Positions 1 through 10,539 are shown, counted from the first letter of the stretch. The stretch: DNA of 64,000 bases from Hydractinia symbiolongicarpus (GCF_029227915.1 NC_079885.1:15635001-15699000); one strand, 5' to 3'. Notes: generated from the letters alone by a model not told the origin. A program made the numbers and translations.

Positions 1-294
1 TGAATGGATTACGAGCGTCAGACAAAGAAAATGGCGATGTAGTAACTTTGCTAATTAACTTTGTCATATGAAAATTAAGTCGGAAAGCACCCTAGATTTC
101 CTTCGTTGGAACTTTTTACCGGAAATCATAAAGCGCATGGTTGTCGTAATTAATGGATAGCGCTTGAAATGAGCTTTCAAATGCACATAAAAACGACCTA
201 TTTCGGATGATCCAGTCAAGAAATATGACCTTTAAAGTTTAAACCATTTTCGATGTAATGTGCTAATAAATCGTAGATATCTGCCCGTTTGTTT
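1..294. other. Partial 5S spacer at the left edge
   Basis: This is the 3' part of a spacer whose gene lies left of the window. It begins within the block that follows the second T-run region and includes the TATA-like TAATAAAT at 264-271. No gene is visible in it. Confidence 0.9.
264..271 (+). promoter_or_regulatory. TATA-like upstream element of the 5S unit (example: copy 1)
   Basis: TAATAAAT lies at -31 to -24 from the gene start and recurs at the same place in essentially every unit, inside the conserved pre-gene block. A TATA-like element near -30 is known to help 5S transcription in several eukaryotes, including insects and plants. The role here is inferred from position and conservation. 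Confidence 0.55.
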
Positions 295-413
295 GTTTAC
301 GACCATACCACGATGAACACACCTGTTCTCGTCCGATCACGGAAGTTAAGCATCGTCGGGCCGGGATAGTACTTGGATGGGGGACCGCCTGGGAACTCCC
401 GGTGTCGTAGGCT
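295..413 (+). rRNA. 5S: 5S rRNA, copy 1
   Basis: Structural RNA of the large ribosomal subunit, transcribed by RNA polymerase III. The ends were set by helix I: bases 1-9 (GTTTACGAC) pair with 110-118 (GTCGTAGGC), leaving a 3' T and giving 119 nt, close to the usual 119-121. Helix II (ACGATG with CATCGT), the GATCACGGAAGTTAAGC core, box C and the stem CCGGGA/TCCCGG are all present. This copy has T3, a neutral change (T3 wobbles with G116), and matches the consensus elsewhere. A T5 terminator follows at 420-424. It belongs to the first 4-unit repeat (copies 1-4), repeated as copies 5-8. Confidence 0.97.
344..391 (+). promoter_or_regulatory. Internal control region of 5S (box A, intermediate element, box C; example: copy 1)
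   Basis: The type 1 Pol III promoter lies inside the gene. Box A is about gene positions 50-64 (starts AGTTAAGCATCG), the intermediate element is 67-72 (CCGGGA) and box C is 80-97 (TGGATGGGGGACCGCCTG). Box C differs from my recollection of the vertebrate element by about one base. This region is the binding site of TFIIIA, which recruits TFIIIC and TFIIIB. It is repeated in all 112 genes; copies with substitutions in it are noted in their own entries. Confidence 0.85.
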
Positions 414-419
414 ATTGAC

Positions 420-424
420 TTTTT
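420..424 (+). terminator. Primary Pol III terminator, T5 (example: copy 1)
   Basis: Five T residues at +126 to +130, seven bases past the gene end. A run of four or more T on the non-template strand ends Pol III transcription. It is present after nearly all copies; exceptions are listed separately. Confidence 0.9.
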
Positions 425-461
425 CACGTTACATTATTTATCATTACGACTGTGACGTATC

Positions 462-467
462 TTTTTT
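462..467 (+). terminator. Second, backup T6 run (example: copy 1)
   Basis: Six T residues at +168 to +173 inside GTATCTTTTTTACG, conserved in almost every unit. It would catch polymerase that reads through the first T-run. It is T4 after copy 70 (TCTCTTTTACG) and is interrupted after copy 53 (TCTTTATTACG). The backup role is inferred. Confidence 0.65.
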
Positions 468-611
468 ACGAAATAGCCGCTGAGTAAATCAAGAAAGAGA
501 CATGATTAGAAGTTGCTTTCCCTTCAAAACGGCTACGATCTGGCAGCAATAAATGCGCCAAGTCGCAAATGAATGGATTACGAGCGTCAGACAAAAAAAA
601 ATGGCGATGTA

Positions 612-629
612 GTTAATTTGCTAATTAAC
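612..629. repeat. Spacer inverted repeat GTTAAT/ATTAAC (example: spacer before copy 2)
   Basis: Perfect 6-bp arms with a 6-base centre. Present in spacers with GTTAATTTGC; partly broken where the sequence is GTAACTTTGC or GTTACTTTGC. Confidence 0.6.
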
Positions 630-733
630 TTTGTCATATGAAAATTAAGTCTGAAAGTACCCTAGATTGCCTTCGTTGGAACTTTTTACCGGAAATCATA
701 AAGCGCATGGTTGTCGTAATTAATGGATAGCGC

Positions 734-750
734 TTGAAATGAGCTTTCAA
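734..750. repeat. Spacer inverted repeat TTGAAA/TTTCAA (example: spacer before copy 2)
   Basis: Perfect 6-bp arms with a 5-base centre. It is absent from the CTTAAAAAGAGCTGTC spacer lineage, so it is not essential to every unit. Confidence 0.6.
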
Positions 751-864
751 ATGCACATAAAAACGACCTATTTCGGATGATCCAGTCAAGAAATATGACC
801 TTTAAAGTTTAAACCATTTTCGATGTAATGTGCTAATAAATCGTAGATATCTGCCCGTTTGTTT

Positions 865-983
865 GTTTACGACCATACCACGATGAACACACCTGTTCTC
901 GTCCGATCACGGAAGTTAAGCATCGTCGGGCCGGGATAGTACTTGGATGGGGGACCGCCTGGGAACTCCCGGTGTCGTAGGCT
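865..983 (+). rRNA. 5S: 5S rRNA, copy 2
   Basis: T3 allele, otherwise consensus. The upstream spacer carries the A9 tract and the intact GTTAAT/ATTAAC inverted repeat. Its counterpart in the second 4-unit repeat is copy 6. Confidence 0.97.
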
Positions 984-1433
984 ATTGACTTTTTCACGTT
1001 ACATTATTTATCATTACGACTGTGACGTATCTTTTTTACGAAATAGCCGCTGAGTAAATCAAGAAAGAGACATGATTAGAAGTTGCTTTCCCTTCAAAAC
1101 GGCTACGATCTGGCAGCAATAAATGCGCCAAGTCGCAAATGAATGGATTACGAGCGTCAGACAAAAAAAATGGCGATGTAGTTAATTTGCTAATTAACTT
1201 TGTCATATGAAAATTAAGTCTGAAAGTACCCTAGATTGCCTTCGTTGGAACTTTTTACCGGAAATCTTAAAGCGCATGGTTGTCGTAATTAATCGATAGC
1301 GCTTGAAATGAGCTTTCAAATGCACATAAACACGACCTATTTCGGATAATCCAGTCAAGAAATATGACCTTTAAAGTTTAAACCATTTTCGATGTAATGT
1401 GCTAATAAATCGTAGATATCTGCCCGTTTGTTT

Positions 1434-1552
1434 GTCTACGACCATACCACGATGAACACACCTGTTCTCGTCCGATCACGGAAGTTAAGCATCGTTGGGC
1501 CGGGATAGTACTTGGATGGGGGACCGCCTGGGAACTCCCGGTGTCGTAGGCT
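1434..1552 (+). rRNA. 5S: 5S rRNA, copy 3
   Basis: Carries T63, at the predicted helix II bulge, so pairing is unaffected. The downstream spacer is the 'GACTGGGACG ... CGCAATAG' lineage that accompanies many T63 copies. Its counterpart is copy 7. Confidence 0.97.
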
Positions 1553-2002
1553 ATTGACTTTTTCACGTTACATTATTTATCATTACGACTGGGACGTATC
1601 TTTTTTACGCAATAGCCGCTGAGTAAATCAAGAAAGAGACATGATTAGAAGTTGCTTTCCCTTCAAAACGGCTACAATCTTGCTGCAATAAATGCGCCAC
1701 GTCGCAAATAAATGGATTACGAGCGTCAGACAAAGAAAATGGCGATGTAGTTACTTTGCTAATCAACTTTGTCATAATAAAATTAAGTCGGAAAGCACCC
1801 TAGATTTCCTTCGTTGGAACTTTTTACCGGAAATCATAAAGCGCATTATTGTTGTCAAGAATCGATAGCGCTTAAAAAGAGCTGTCAAACGCACATAAAC
1901 ACGACCTATTTCGAATGATCCAGTCAAGAAATATGACCTTTAAAGTTTGAACCATTTTCGATGTAATGTGCTAATAAATCGTAGATATCTGCCCGTTTGT
2001 TT

Positions 2003-2121
2003 GTCTACGACCATACCACGATGAGCACACCTGTTCTCGTCCGATCACGGAAGTTAAGCATCGTCGGGCCGGGATAGTACTTGGATGGGGGACCGCCTGG
2101 GAACTCCCGGTGTCGTAGGCT
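2003..2121 (+). rRNA. 5S: 5S rRNA, copy 4 (G23 allele)
   Basis: A23G gives GATGAGCAC instead of GATGAACAC, in the loop next to helix II. Only copies 4, 8, 10, 13 and 15 have it, so it marks the higher-order repeats of the first 8.4 kb. Otherwise consensus. Confidence 0.96.
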
Positions 2122-2571
2122 ATTGACTTTTTCACGTTACATTATTTATCATTACGACTGTGACGTATCTTTTTTACGAAATAGCCGCTGAGTAAATCAA
2201 GAAAGAGACATGATTAGAAGTTGCTTTCCCTTCAAAACGGCTACGATCTGGCAGCAATAAATGCGCCAAGTCGCAAATGAATGGATTACGAGCGTCAGAC
2301 AAAGAAAATGGCGATGTAGTAACTTTGCTAATTAACTTTGTCATATGAAAATTAAGTCGGAAAGCACCCTAGATTTCCTTCGTTGGAACTTTTTACCGGA
2401 AATCATAAAGCGCATGGTTGTCGTAATTAATGGATAGCGCTTGAAATGAGCTTTCAAATGCACATAAAAACGACCTATTTCGGATGATCCAGTCAAGAAA
2501 TATGACCTTTAAAGTTTAAACCATTTTCGATGTAATGTGCTAATAAATCGTAGATATCTGCCCGTTTGTTT

Positions 2572-2690
2572 GTTTACGACCATACCACGATGAACACACC
2601 TGTTCTCGTCCGATCACGGAAGTTAAGCATCGTCGGGCCGGGATAGTACTTGGATGGGGGACCGCCTGGGAACTCCCGGTGTCGTAGGCT
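2572..2690 (+). rRNA. 5S: 5S rRNA, copy 5
   Basis: T3 allele. First gene of the second 4-unit repeat; identical by eye to copy 1. Confidence 0.97.
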
Positions 2691-3141
2691 ATTGACTTTT
2701 TCACGTTACATTATTTATCATTACGACTGTGACGTATCTTTTTTACGAAATAGCCGCTGAGTAAATCAAGAAAGAGACATGATTAGAAGTTGCTTTCCCT
2801 TCAAAACGGCTACGATCTGGCAGCAATAAATGCGCCAAGTCGCAAATGAATGGATTACGAGCGTCAGACAAAAAAAAATGGCGATGTAGTTAATTTGCTA
2901 ATTAACTTTGTCATATGAAAATTAAGTCTGAAAGTACCCTAGATTGCCTTCGTTGGAACTTTTTACCGGAAATCATAAAGCGCATGGTTGTCGTAATTAA
3001 TGGATAGCGCTTGAAATGAGCTTTCAAATGCACATAAAAACGACCTATTTCGGATGATCCAGTCAAGAAATATGACCTTTAAAGTTTAAACCATTTTCGA
3101 TGTAATGTGCTAATAAATCGTAGATATCTGCCCGTTTGTTT

Positions 3142-3260
3142 GTTTACGACCATACCACGATGAACACACCTGTTCTCGTCCGATCACGGAAGTTAAGCAT
3201 CGTCGGGCCGGGATAGTACTTGGATGGGGGACCGCCTGGGAACTCCCGGTGTCGTAGGCT
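3142..3260 (+). rRNA. 5S: 5S rRNA, copy 6
   Basis: T3 allele. Counterpart of copy 2; the upstream spacer has the same lengthened A tract, which gives a 570 bp step. Confidence 0.97.
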
Positions 3261-3710
3261 ATTGACTTTTTCACGTTACATTATTTATCATTACGACTGT
3301 GACGTATCTTTTTTACGAAATAGCCGCTGAGTAAATCAAGAAAGAGACATGATTAGAAGTTGCTTTCCCTTCAAAACGGCTACGATCTGGCAGCAATAAA
3401 TGCGCCAAGTCGCAAATGAATGGATTACGAGCGTCAGACAAAAAAAATGGCGATGTAGTTAATTTGCTAATTAACTTTGTCATATGAAAATTAAGTCTGA
3501 AAGTACCCTAGATTGCCTTCGTTGGAACTTTTTACCGGAAATCTTAAAGCGCATGGTTGTCGTAATTAATCGATAGCGCTTGAAATGAGCTTTCAAATGC
3601 ACATAAACACGACCTATTTCGGATAATCCAGTCAAGAAATATGACCTTTAAAGTTTAAACCATTTTCGATGTAATGTGCTAATAAATCGTAGATATCTGC
3701 CCGTTTGTTT

Positions 3711-3829
3711 GTCTACGACCATACCACGATGAACACACCTGTTCTCGTCCGATCACGGAAGTTAAGCATCGTTGGGCCGGGATAGTACTTGGATGGGGGA
3801 CCGCCTGGGAACTCCCGGTGTCGTAGGCT
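3711..3829 (+). rRNA. 5S: 5S rRNA, copy 7
   Basis: T63 allele. Counterpart of copy 3, with the same spacer lineage on both sides. Confidence 0.97.
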
Positions 3830-4279
3830 ATTGACTTTTTCACGTTACATTATTTATCATTACGACTGGGACGTATCTTTTTTACGCAATAGCCGCTGAG
3901 TAAATCAAGAAAGAGACATGATTAGAAGTTGCTTTCCCTTCAAAACGGCTACAATCTTGCTGCAATAAATGCGCCACGTCGCAAATAAATGGATTACGAG
4001 CGTCAGACAAAGAAAATGGCGATGTAGTAACTTTGCTAATCAACTTTGTCATAATAAAATTAAGTCGGAAAGCACCCTAGATTTCCTTCGTTGGAACTTT
4101 TTACCGGAAATCATAAAGCGCATTATTGTTGTCAAGAATCGATAGCGCTTAAAAAGAGCTGTCAAACGCACATAAACACGACCTATTTCGAATGATCCAG
4201 TCAAGAAATATGACCTTTAAAGTTTGAACCATTTTCGATGTAATGTGCTAATAAATCGTAGATATCTGCCCGTTTGTTT

Positions 4280-4398
4280 GTCTACGACCATACCACGATG
4301 AGCACACCTGTTCTCGTCCGATCACGGAAGTTAAGCATCGTCGGGCCGGGATAGTACTTGGATGGGGGACCGCCTGGGAACTCCCGGTGTCGTAGGCT
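4280..4398 (+). rRNA. 5S: 5S rRNA, copy 8 (G23 allele)
   Basis: G23 allele, counterpart of copy 4. It closes the second 4-unit repeat. Confidence 0.96.
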
Positions 4399-4848
4399 AT
4401 TGACTTTTTCACGTTACATTATTTATCATTACGACTGTGACGTATCTTTTTTACGAAATAGCCGCTGAGTAAATCAAGAAAGAGACATGATTAGAAGTTG
4501 CTTTCCCTTCAAAACGGCTACGATCTGGCAGCAATAAATGCGCCAAGTCGCAAATGAATGGATTACGAGCGTCAGACAAAGAAAATGGCGATGTAGTAAC
4601 TTTGCTAATTAACTTTGTCATATGAAAATTAAGTCGGAAAGCACCCTAGATTTCCTTCGTTGGAACTTTTTACCGGAAATCATAAAGCGCATGGTTGTCG
4701 TAATTAATGGATAGCGCTTGAAATGAGCTTTCAAATGCACATAAAAACGACCTATTTCGGATGATCCAGTCAAGAAATATGACCTTTAAAGTTTAAACCA
4801 TTTTCGATGTAATGTGCTAATAAATCGTAGATATCTGCCCGTTTGTTT

Positions 4849-4967
4849 GTTTACGACCATACCACGATGAACACACCTGTTCTCGTCCGATCACGGAAGT
4901 TAAGCATCGTTGGGCCGGGATAGTACTTGGATGGGGGACCGCCTGGGAACTCCCGGTGTCGTAGGCT
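4849..4967 (+). rRNA. 5S: 5S rRNA, copy 9 (recombinant type)
   Basis: Combines T3 and the upstream spacer of copies 1 and 5 with T63 and the downstream spacer of copies 3 and 7. The simplest reading is an unequal crossover between gene positions 3 and 63 that removed two units. The RNA itself should be normal. Confidence 0.96.
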
Positions 4968-5417
4968 ATTGACTTTTTCACGTTACATTATTTATCATTA
5001 CGACTGGGACGTATCTTTTTTACGCAATAGCCGCTGAGTAAATCAAGAAAGAGACATGATTAGAAGTTGCTTTCCCTTCAAAACGGCTACAATCTTGCTG
5101 CAATAAATGCGCCACGTCGCAAATAAATGGATTACGAGCGTCAGACAAAGAAAATGGCGATGTAGTAACTTTGCTAATCAACTTTGTCATAATAAAATTA
5201 AGTCGGAAAGCACCCTAGATTTCCTTCGTTGGAACTTTTTACCGGAAATCATAAAGCGCATTATTGTTGTCAAGAATCGATAGCGCTTAAAAAGAGCTGT
5301 CAAACGCACATAAACACGACCTATTTCGAATGATCCAGTCAAGAAATATGACCTTTAAAGTTTGAACCATTTTCGATGTAATGTGCTAATAAATCGTAGA
5401 TATCTGCCCGTTTGTTT

Positions 5418-5536
5418 GTCTACGACCATACCACGATGAGCACACCTGTTCTCGTCCGATCACGGAAGTTAAGCATCGTCGGGCCGGGATAGTACTTGGA
5501 TGGGGGACCGCCTGGGAACTCCCGGTGTCGTAGGCT
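5418..5536 (+). rRNA. 5S: 5S rRNA, copy 10 (G23 allele)
   Basis: G23 allele; lies two units after copy 8, as expected if two units were lost by recombination. Confidence 0.96.
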
Positions 5537-5986
5537 ATTGACTTTTTCACGTTACATTATTTATCATTACGACTGTGACGTATCTTTTTTACGAAATAGC
5601 CGCTGAGTAAATCAAGAAAGAGACATGATTAGAAGTTGCTTTCCCTTCAAAACGGCTACGATCTGGCAGCAATAAATGCGCCAAGTCGCAAATGAATGGA
5701 TTACGAGCGTCAGACAAAGAAAATGGCGATGTAGTAACTTTGCTAATTAACTTTGTCATATGAAAATTAAGTCGGAAAGCACCCTAGATTTCCTTCGTTG
5801 GAACTTTTTACCGGAAATCATAAAGCGCATGGTTGTCGTAATTAATGGATAGCGCTTGAAATGAGCTTTCAAATGCACATAAAAACGACCTATTTCGGAT
5901 GATCCAGTCAAGAAATATGACCTTTAAAGTTTAAACCATTTTCGATGTAATGTGCTAATAAATCGTAGATATCTGCCCGTTTGTTT

Positions 5987-6105
5987 GTTTACGACCATAC
6001 CACGATGAACACACCTGTTCTCGTCCGATCACGGAAGTTAAGCATCGTCGGGCCGGGATAGTACTTGGATGGGGGACCGCCTGGGAACTCCCGGTGTCGT
6101 AGGCT
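5987..6105 (+). rRNA. 5S: 5S rRNA, copy 11
   Basis: T3 allele, in the copy 1 lineage. Counterpart of copy 16 in the 5-unit repeat. Confidence 0.97.
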
Positions 6106-6556
6106 ATTGACTTTTTCACGTTACATTATTTATCATTACGACTGTGACGTATCTTTTTTACGAAATAGCCGCTGAGTAAATCAAGAAAGAGACATGATTA
6201 GAAGTTGCTTTCCCTTCAAAACGGCTACGATCTGGCAGCAATAAATGCGCCAAGTCGCAAATGAATGGATTACGAGCGTCAGACAAAAAAAAATGGCGAT
6301 GTAGTTAATTTGCTAATTAACTTTGTCATATGAAAATTAAGTCTGAAAGTACCCTAGATTGCCTTCGTTGGAACTTTTTACCGGAAATCTTAAAGCGCAT
6401 GGTTGTCGTAATTAATCGATTGCGCTTGAAATGAGCTTTCAAATGCACATAAACACGACCTATTTCGGATAATCCAGTCAAGAAATATGACCTTTAAAGT
6501 TTAAACCATTTTCGATGTAATGTGCTAATAAATCGTAGATATCTGCCCGTTTGTTT

Positions 6557-6675
6557 GTCTACGACCATACCACGATGAACACACCTGTTCTCGTCCGATC
6601 ACGGAAGTTAAGCATCGTTGGGCCGGGATAGTACTTGGATGGGGGACCGCCTGGGAACTCCCGGTGTCGTAGGCT
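6557..6675 (+). rRNA. 5S: 5S rRNA, copy 12
   Basis: T63 allele. The upstream spacer has the private change ATCGATTGCG (usually ATCGATAGCG), shared only with copy 17, plus an A9 tract that makes a 570 bp step. Confidence 0.97.
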
Positions 6676-7125
6676 ATTGACTTTTTCACGTTACATTATT
6701 TATCATTACGACTGGGACGTATCTTTTTTACGCAATAGCCGCTGAGTAAATCAAGAAAGAGACATGATTAGAAGTTGCTTTCCCTTCAAAACGGCTACAA
6801 TCTTGCTGCAATAAATGCGCCACGTCGCAAATAAATGGATTACGAGCGTCAGACAAAGAAAATGGCGATGTAGTAACTTTGCTAATCAACTTTGTCATAA
6901 TAAAATTAAGTCGGAAAGCACCCTAGATTTCCTTCGTTGGAACTTTTTACCGGAAATCATAAAGCGCATTATTGTTGTCAAGAATCGATAGCGCTTAAAA
7001 AGAGCTGTCAAACGCACATAAACACGACCTATTTCGAATGATCCAGTCAAGAAATATGACCTTTAAAGTTTGAACCATTTTCGATGTAATGTGCTAATAA
7101 ATCGTAGATATCTGCCCGTTTGTTT

Positions 7126-7244
7126 GTCTACGACCATACCACGATGAGCACACCTGTTCTCGTCCGATCACGGAAGTTAAGCATCGTCGGGCCGGGATAG
7201 TACTTGGATGGGGGACCGCCTGGGAACTCCCGGTGTCGTAGGCT
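7126..7244 (+). rRNA. 5S: 5S rRNA, copy 13 (G23 allele)
   Basis: G23 allele, otherwise consensus. Ends the first period of the 5-unit repeat. Confidence 0.96.
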
Positions 7245-7694
7245 ATTGACTTTTTCACGTTACATTATTTATCATTACGACTGTGACGTATCTTTTTTAC
7301 GAAATAGCCGCTGAGTAAATCAAGAAAGAGACATGATTAGAAGTTGCTTTCCCTTCAAAACGGCTACGATCTGGCAGCAATAAATGCGCCAAGTCGCAAA
7401 TGAATGGATTACGAGCGTCAGACAAAGAAAATGGCGATGTAGTAACTTTGCTAATTAACTTTGTCATATGAAAATTAAGTCGGAAAGCACCCTAGATTTC
7501 CTTCGTTGGAACTTTTTACCGGAAATCATAAAGCGCATGGTTGTCGTAATTAATGGATAGCGCTTGAAATGAGCTTTCAAATGCACATAAAAACGACCTA
7601 TTTCGGATGATCCAGTCAAGAAATATGACCTTTAAAGTTTAAACCATTTTCGATGTAATGTGCTAATAAATCGTAGATATCTGCCCGTTTGTTT

Positions 7695-7813
7695 GTTTAC
7701 GACCATACCACGATGAACACACCTGTTCTCGTCCGATCACGGAAGTTAAGCATCGTTGGGCCGGGATAGTACTTGGATGGGGGACCGCCTGGGAACTCCC
7801 GGTGTCGTAGGCT
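7695..7813 (+). rRNA. 5S: 5S rRNA, copy 14 (recombinant type)
   Basis: T3 plus T63, the same recombinant haplotype as copy 9, 2846 bp (five units) downstream of it. Confidence 0.96.
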
Positions 7814-8263
7814 ATTGACTTTTTCACGTTACATTATTTATCATTACGACTGGGACGTATCTTTTTTACGCAATAGCCGCTGAGTAAATCAAGAAAGAGA
7901 CATGATTAGAAGTTGCTTTCCCTTCAAAACGGCTACAATCTTGCTGCAATAAATGCGCCACGTCGCAAATAAATGGATTACGAGCGTCAGACAAAGAAAA
8001 TGGCGATGTAGTAACTTTGCTAATCAACTTTGTCATAATAAAATTAAGTCGGAAAGCACCCTAGATTTCCTTCGTTGGAACTTTTTACCGGAAATCATAA
8101 AGCGCATTATTGTTGTCAAGAATCGATAGCGCTTAAAAAGAGCTGTCAAACGCACATAAACACGACCTATTTCGAATGATCCAGTCAAGAAATATGACCT
8201 TTAAAGTTTGAACCATTTTCGATGTAATGTGCTAATAAATCGTAGATATCTGCCCGTTTGTTT

Positions 8264-8382
8264 GTCTACGACCATACCACGATGAGCACACCTGTTCTCG
8301 TCCGATCACGGAAGTTAAGCATCGTCGGGCCGGGATAGTACTTGGATGGGGGACCGCCTGGGAACTCCCGGTGTCGTAGGCT
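8264..8382 (+). rRNA. 5S: 5S rRNA, copy 15 (G23 allele)
   Basis: Last G23 copy in the window; counterpart of copy 10. Confidence 0.96.
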
Positions 8383-8832
8383 ATTGACTTTTTCACGTTA
8401 CATTATTTATCATTACGACTGTGACGTATCTTTTTTACGAAATAGCCGCTGAGTAAATCAAGAAAGAGACATGATTAGAAGTTGCTTTCCCTTCAAAACG
8501 GCTACGATCTGGCAGCAATAAATGCGCCAAGTCGCAAATGAATGGATTACGAGCGTCAGACAAAGAAAATGGCGATGTAGTAACTTTGCTAATTAACTTT
8601 GTCATATGAAAATTAAGTCGGAAAGCACCCTAGATTTCCTTCGTTGGAACTTTTTACCGGAAATCATAAAGCGCATGGTTGTCGTAATTAATGGATAGCG
8701 CTTGAAATGAGCTTTCAAATGCACATAAAAACGACCTATTTCGGATGATCCAGTCAAGAAATATGACCTTTAAAGTTTAAACCATTTTCGATGTAATGTG
8801 CTAATAAATCGTAGATATCTGCCCGTTTGTTT

Positions 8833-8951
8833 GTTTACGACCATACCACGATGAACACACCTGTTCTCGTCCGATCACGGAAGTTAAGCATCGTCGGGCC
8901 GGGATAGTACTTGGATGGGGGACCGCCTGGGAACTCCCGGTGTCGTAGGCT
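8833..8951 (+). rRNA. 5S: 5S rRNA, copy 16
   Basis: T3 allele; counterpart of copy 11. Confidence 0.97.
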
Positions 8952-9401
8952 ATTGACTTTTTCACGTTACATTATTTATCATTACGACTGTGACGTATCT
9001 TTTTTACGAAATAGCCGCTGAGTAAATCAAGAAAGAGACATGATTAGAAGTTGCTTTCCCTTCAAAACGGCTACGATCTGGCAGCAATAAATGCGCCAAG
9101 TCGCAAATGAATGGATTACGAGCGTCAGACAAAAAAAATGGCGATGTAGTTAATTTGCTAATTAACTTTGTCATATGAAAATTAAGTCTGAAAGTACCCT
9201 AGATTGCCTTCGTTGGAACTTTTTACCGGAAATCTTAAAGCGCATGGTTGTCGTAATTAATCGATTGCGCTTGAAATGAGCTTTCAAATGCACATAAACA
9301 CGACCTATTTCGGATAATCCAGTCAAGAAATATGACCTTTAAAGTTTAAACCATTTTCGATGTAATGTGCTAATAAATCGTAGATATCTGCCCGTTTGTT
9401 T

Positions 9402-9520
9402 GTCTACGACCATACCACGATGAACACACCTGTTCTCGTCCGATCACGGAAGTTAAGCATCGTTGGGCCGGGATAGTACTTGGATGGGGGACCGCCTGGG
9501 AACTCCCGGTGTCGTAGGCT
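9402..9520 (+). rRNA. 5S: 5S rRNA, copy 17
   Basis: T63 allele; counterpart of copy 12 with the same ATCGATTGCG spacer mark but an A8 tract instead of A9. The homogeneous zone ends about 90 bp past this gene. Confidence 0.97.
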
Positions 9521-9970
9521 ATTGACTTTTTCACGTTACATTATTTATCATTACGACTGGGACGTATCTTTTTTACGCAATAGCCGCTGAGTAAATCAAG
9601 AAAGAGACATGAATAGAAGTTGCTTTCCCTTCAAAACAGCTACGATCTGGCAGCAATAAATGCGCCACGTCGCAAATAAATGGATTACGAGCGTCAGACA
9701 AAGAAAATGGCGATGTAATTACTTTGCTAATTAACTTTGTCATATGAAAATTAAGTCTGAAAGTACCCTAGATTGCCTTCGTTGGAACTTTTTACCGGAA
9801 ATCTTAAAGCGCATTATTGTCGTAATTAATGGATAGCGCTTGAAATGAGCTTTCAAATGCACATAAACACAACCTATTTCGGATAATCCAGTCAAGAAAT
9901 ATGACCTTTAAAATTTAAACCATTTTTGATGTAATGTGCTAATAAATCGTAGATATCTGCCCGTTTGTTT

Positions 9971-10089
9971 GTCTACGACCATACCACGATGAACACACCT
10001 GTTCTCGTCCGATCACGGAAGTTAAGCATCGTTGGGCCGGGATAGTACTTGGATGGGGGACCGCCTGGGAACTCCCGGTGTCGTAGGCT
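9971..10089 (+). rRNA. 5S: 5S rRNA, copy 18
   Basis: T63 allele. The upstream spacer belongs to a lineage with CATTTTTGATG and AAAATTTAAACC in place of CATTTTCGATG and AAAGTTTAAACC. Confidence 0.97.
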
Positions 10090-10539
10090 ATTGACTTTTT
10101 CACGTTACATTATTTATCATTAGGACTGGGACGTATGTTTTTTACGCAATAGCCGCTGAGTAAATCAAGAAAGAGACATGATTATAAGTTGCTTTCCCTT
10201 CAAAACGGCTACAATCTTGCTGCAATAAATGCGCCACGTCGCAAATAAATGGATTACGAGCGTCAGACAAAGAAAATGGCGATGTAGTTACTTTGCTAAT
10301 TAACTTTGTCATATGAAAATTAAGTCTGAAAGTACCCTAGATTGCCTTTCTTGGAACTTTTTACCGGAAATCTTAAAGCGCATTATTGTCGTAATTAATG
10401 GATAGCACTTGAAACGAGCTTTCAAATGCACATAAACACAACCTTTTTCGGATAATCCAGTCAAGAAATATGACCTTTAAAATTTAAACCATTTTTGATG
10501 TAATGTGCTAATAAATCGTAGATATCTGCCCGTTTGTTT

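Larger units (their letters stand above)
414..864. other. Representative intergenic spacer (between copies 1 and 2)
   Basis: A full AT-rich spacer, described once for all units. In order it holds the T5 terminator at 420-424, a second T6 run at 462-467, an A9 tract at 593-601, an inverted repeat GTTAAT-TTGCTA-ATTAAC at 612-629, a second inverted repeat TTGAAA-TGAGC-TTTCAA at 734-750, the palindrome GTTTAAAC at 807-814 and a TATA-like TAATAAAT at 834-841. The last 75 bp or so before each gene are the best conserved part of the spacer. Stop codons are frequent in all frames, and no second RNA gene is recognisable. The other spacers in the array have the same layout with lineage-specific substitutions; none holds a gene. 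Confidence 0.9.
1..4554 (+). repeat. 4-unit higher-order repeat, 2277 bp x 2
   Basis: Copies 1-4 with their spacers recur as copies 5-8 in the same order of alleles (T3, T3, T63, G23). Few differences are visible, for example GTAGTTAC versus GTAGTAAC near 1750 and 4027. Confidence 0.9.
4555..9611 (+). repeat. 5-unit higher-order repeat, 2846 bp, about 1.8 periods
   Basis: Copies 9-13 carry T3+T63, G23, T3, T63, G23. Copies 14-17 repeat the first four in order, including the private ATCGATTGCG spacer of copies 12 and 17. Similarity ends near GACATGAATAG at about 9611. Confidence 0.88.

Noticed and set aside
612-629. Spacer inverted repeats as transposon ends or a replication origin
   Set aside because: The arms are only 6 bp, no target duplication or element lies between them, and several spacer lineages lack them.
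807-814. GTTTAAAC palindrome as a regulatory site
   Set aside because: Many units have GTTTGAACC or AATTTAAACC instead, so it is not required; an 8-bp AT-rich palindrome can arise by chance.
9900-10000. CATTTTTGATG resembling an Sm-binding site, as in a spliced-leader or snRNA gene in the spacer
   Set aside because: Most units read CATTTTCGATG, which breaks the motif. No splice donor, flanking stem-loop or snRNA promoter could be made out on either strand.
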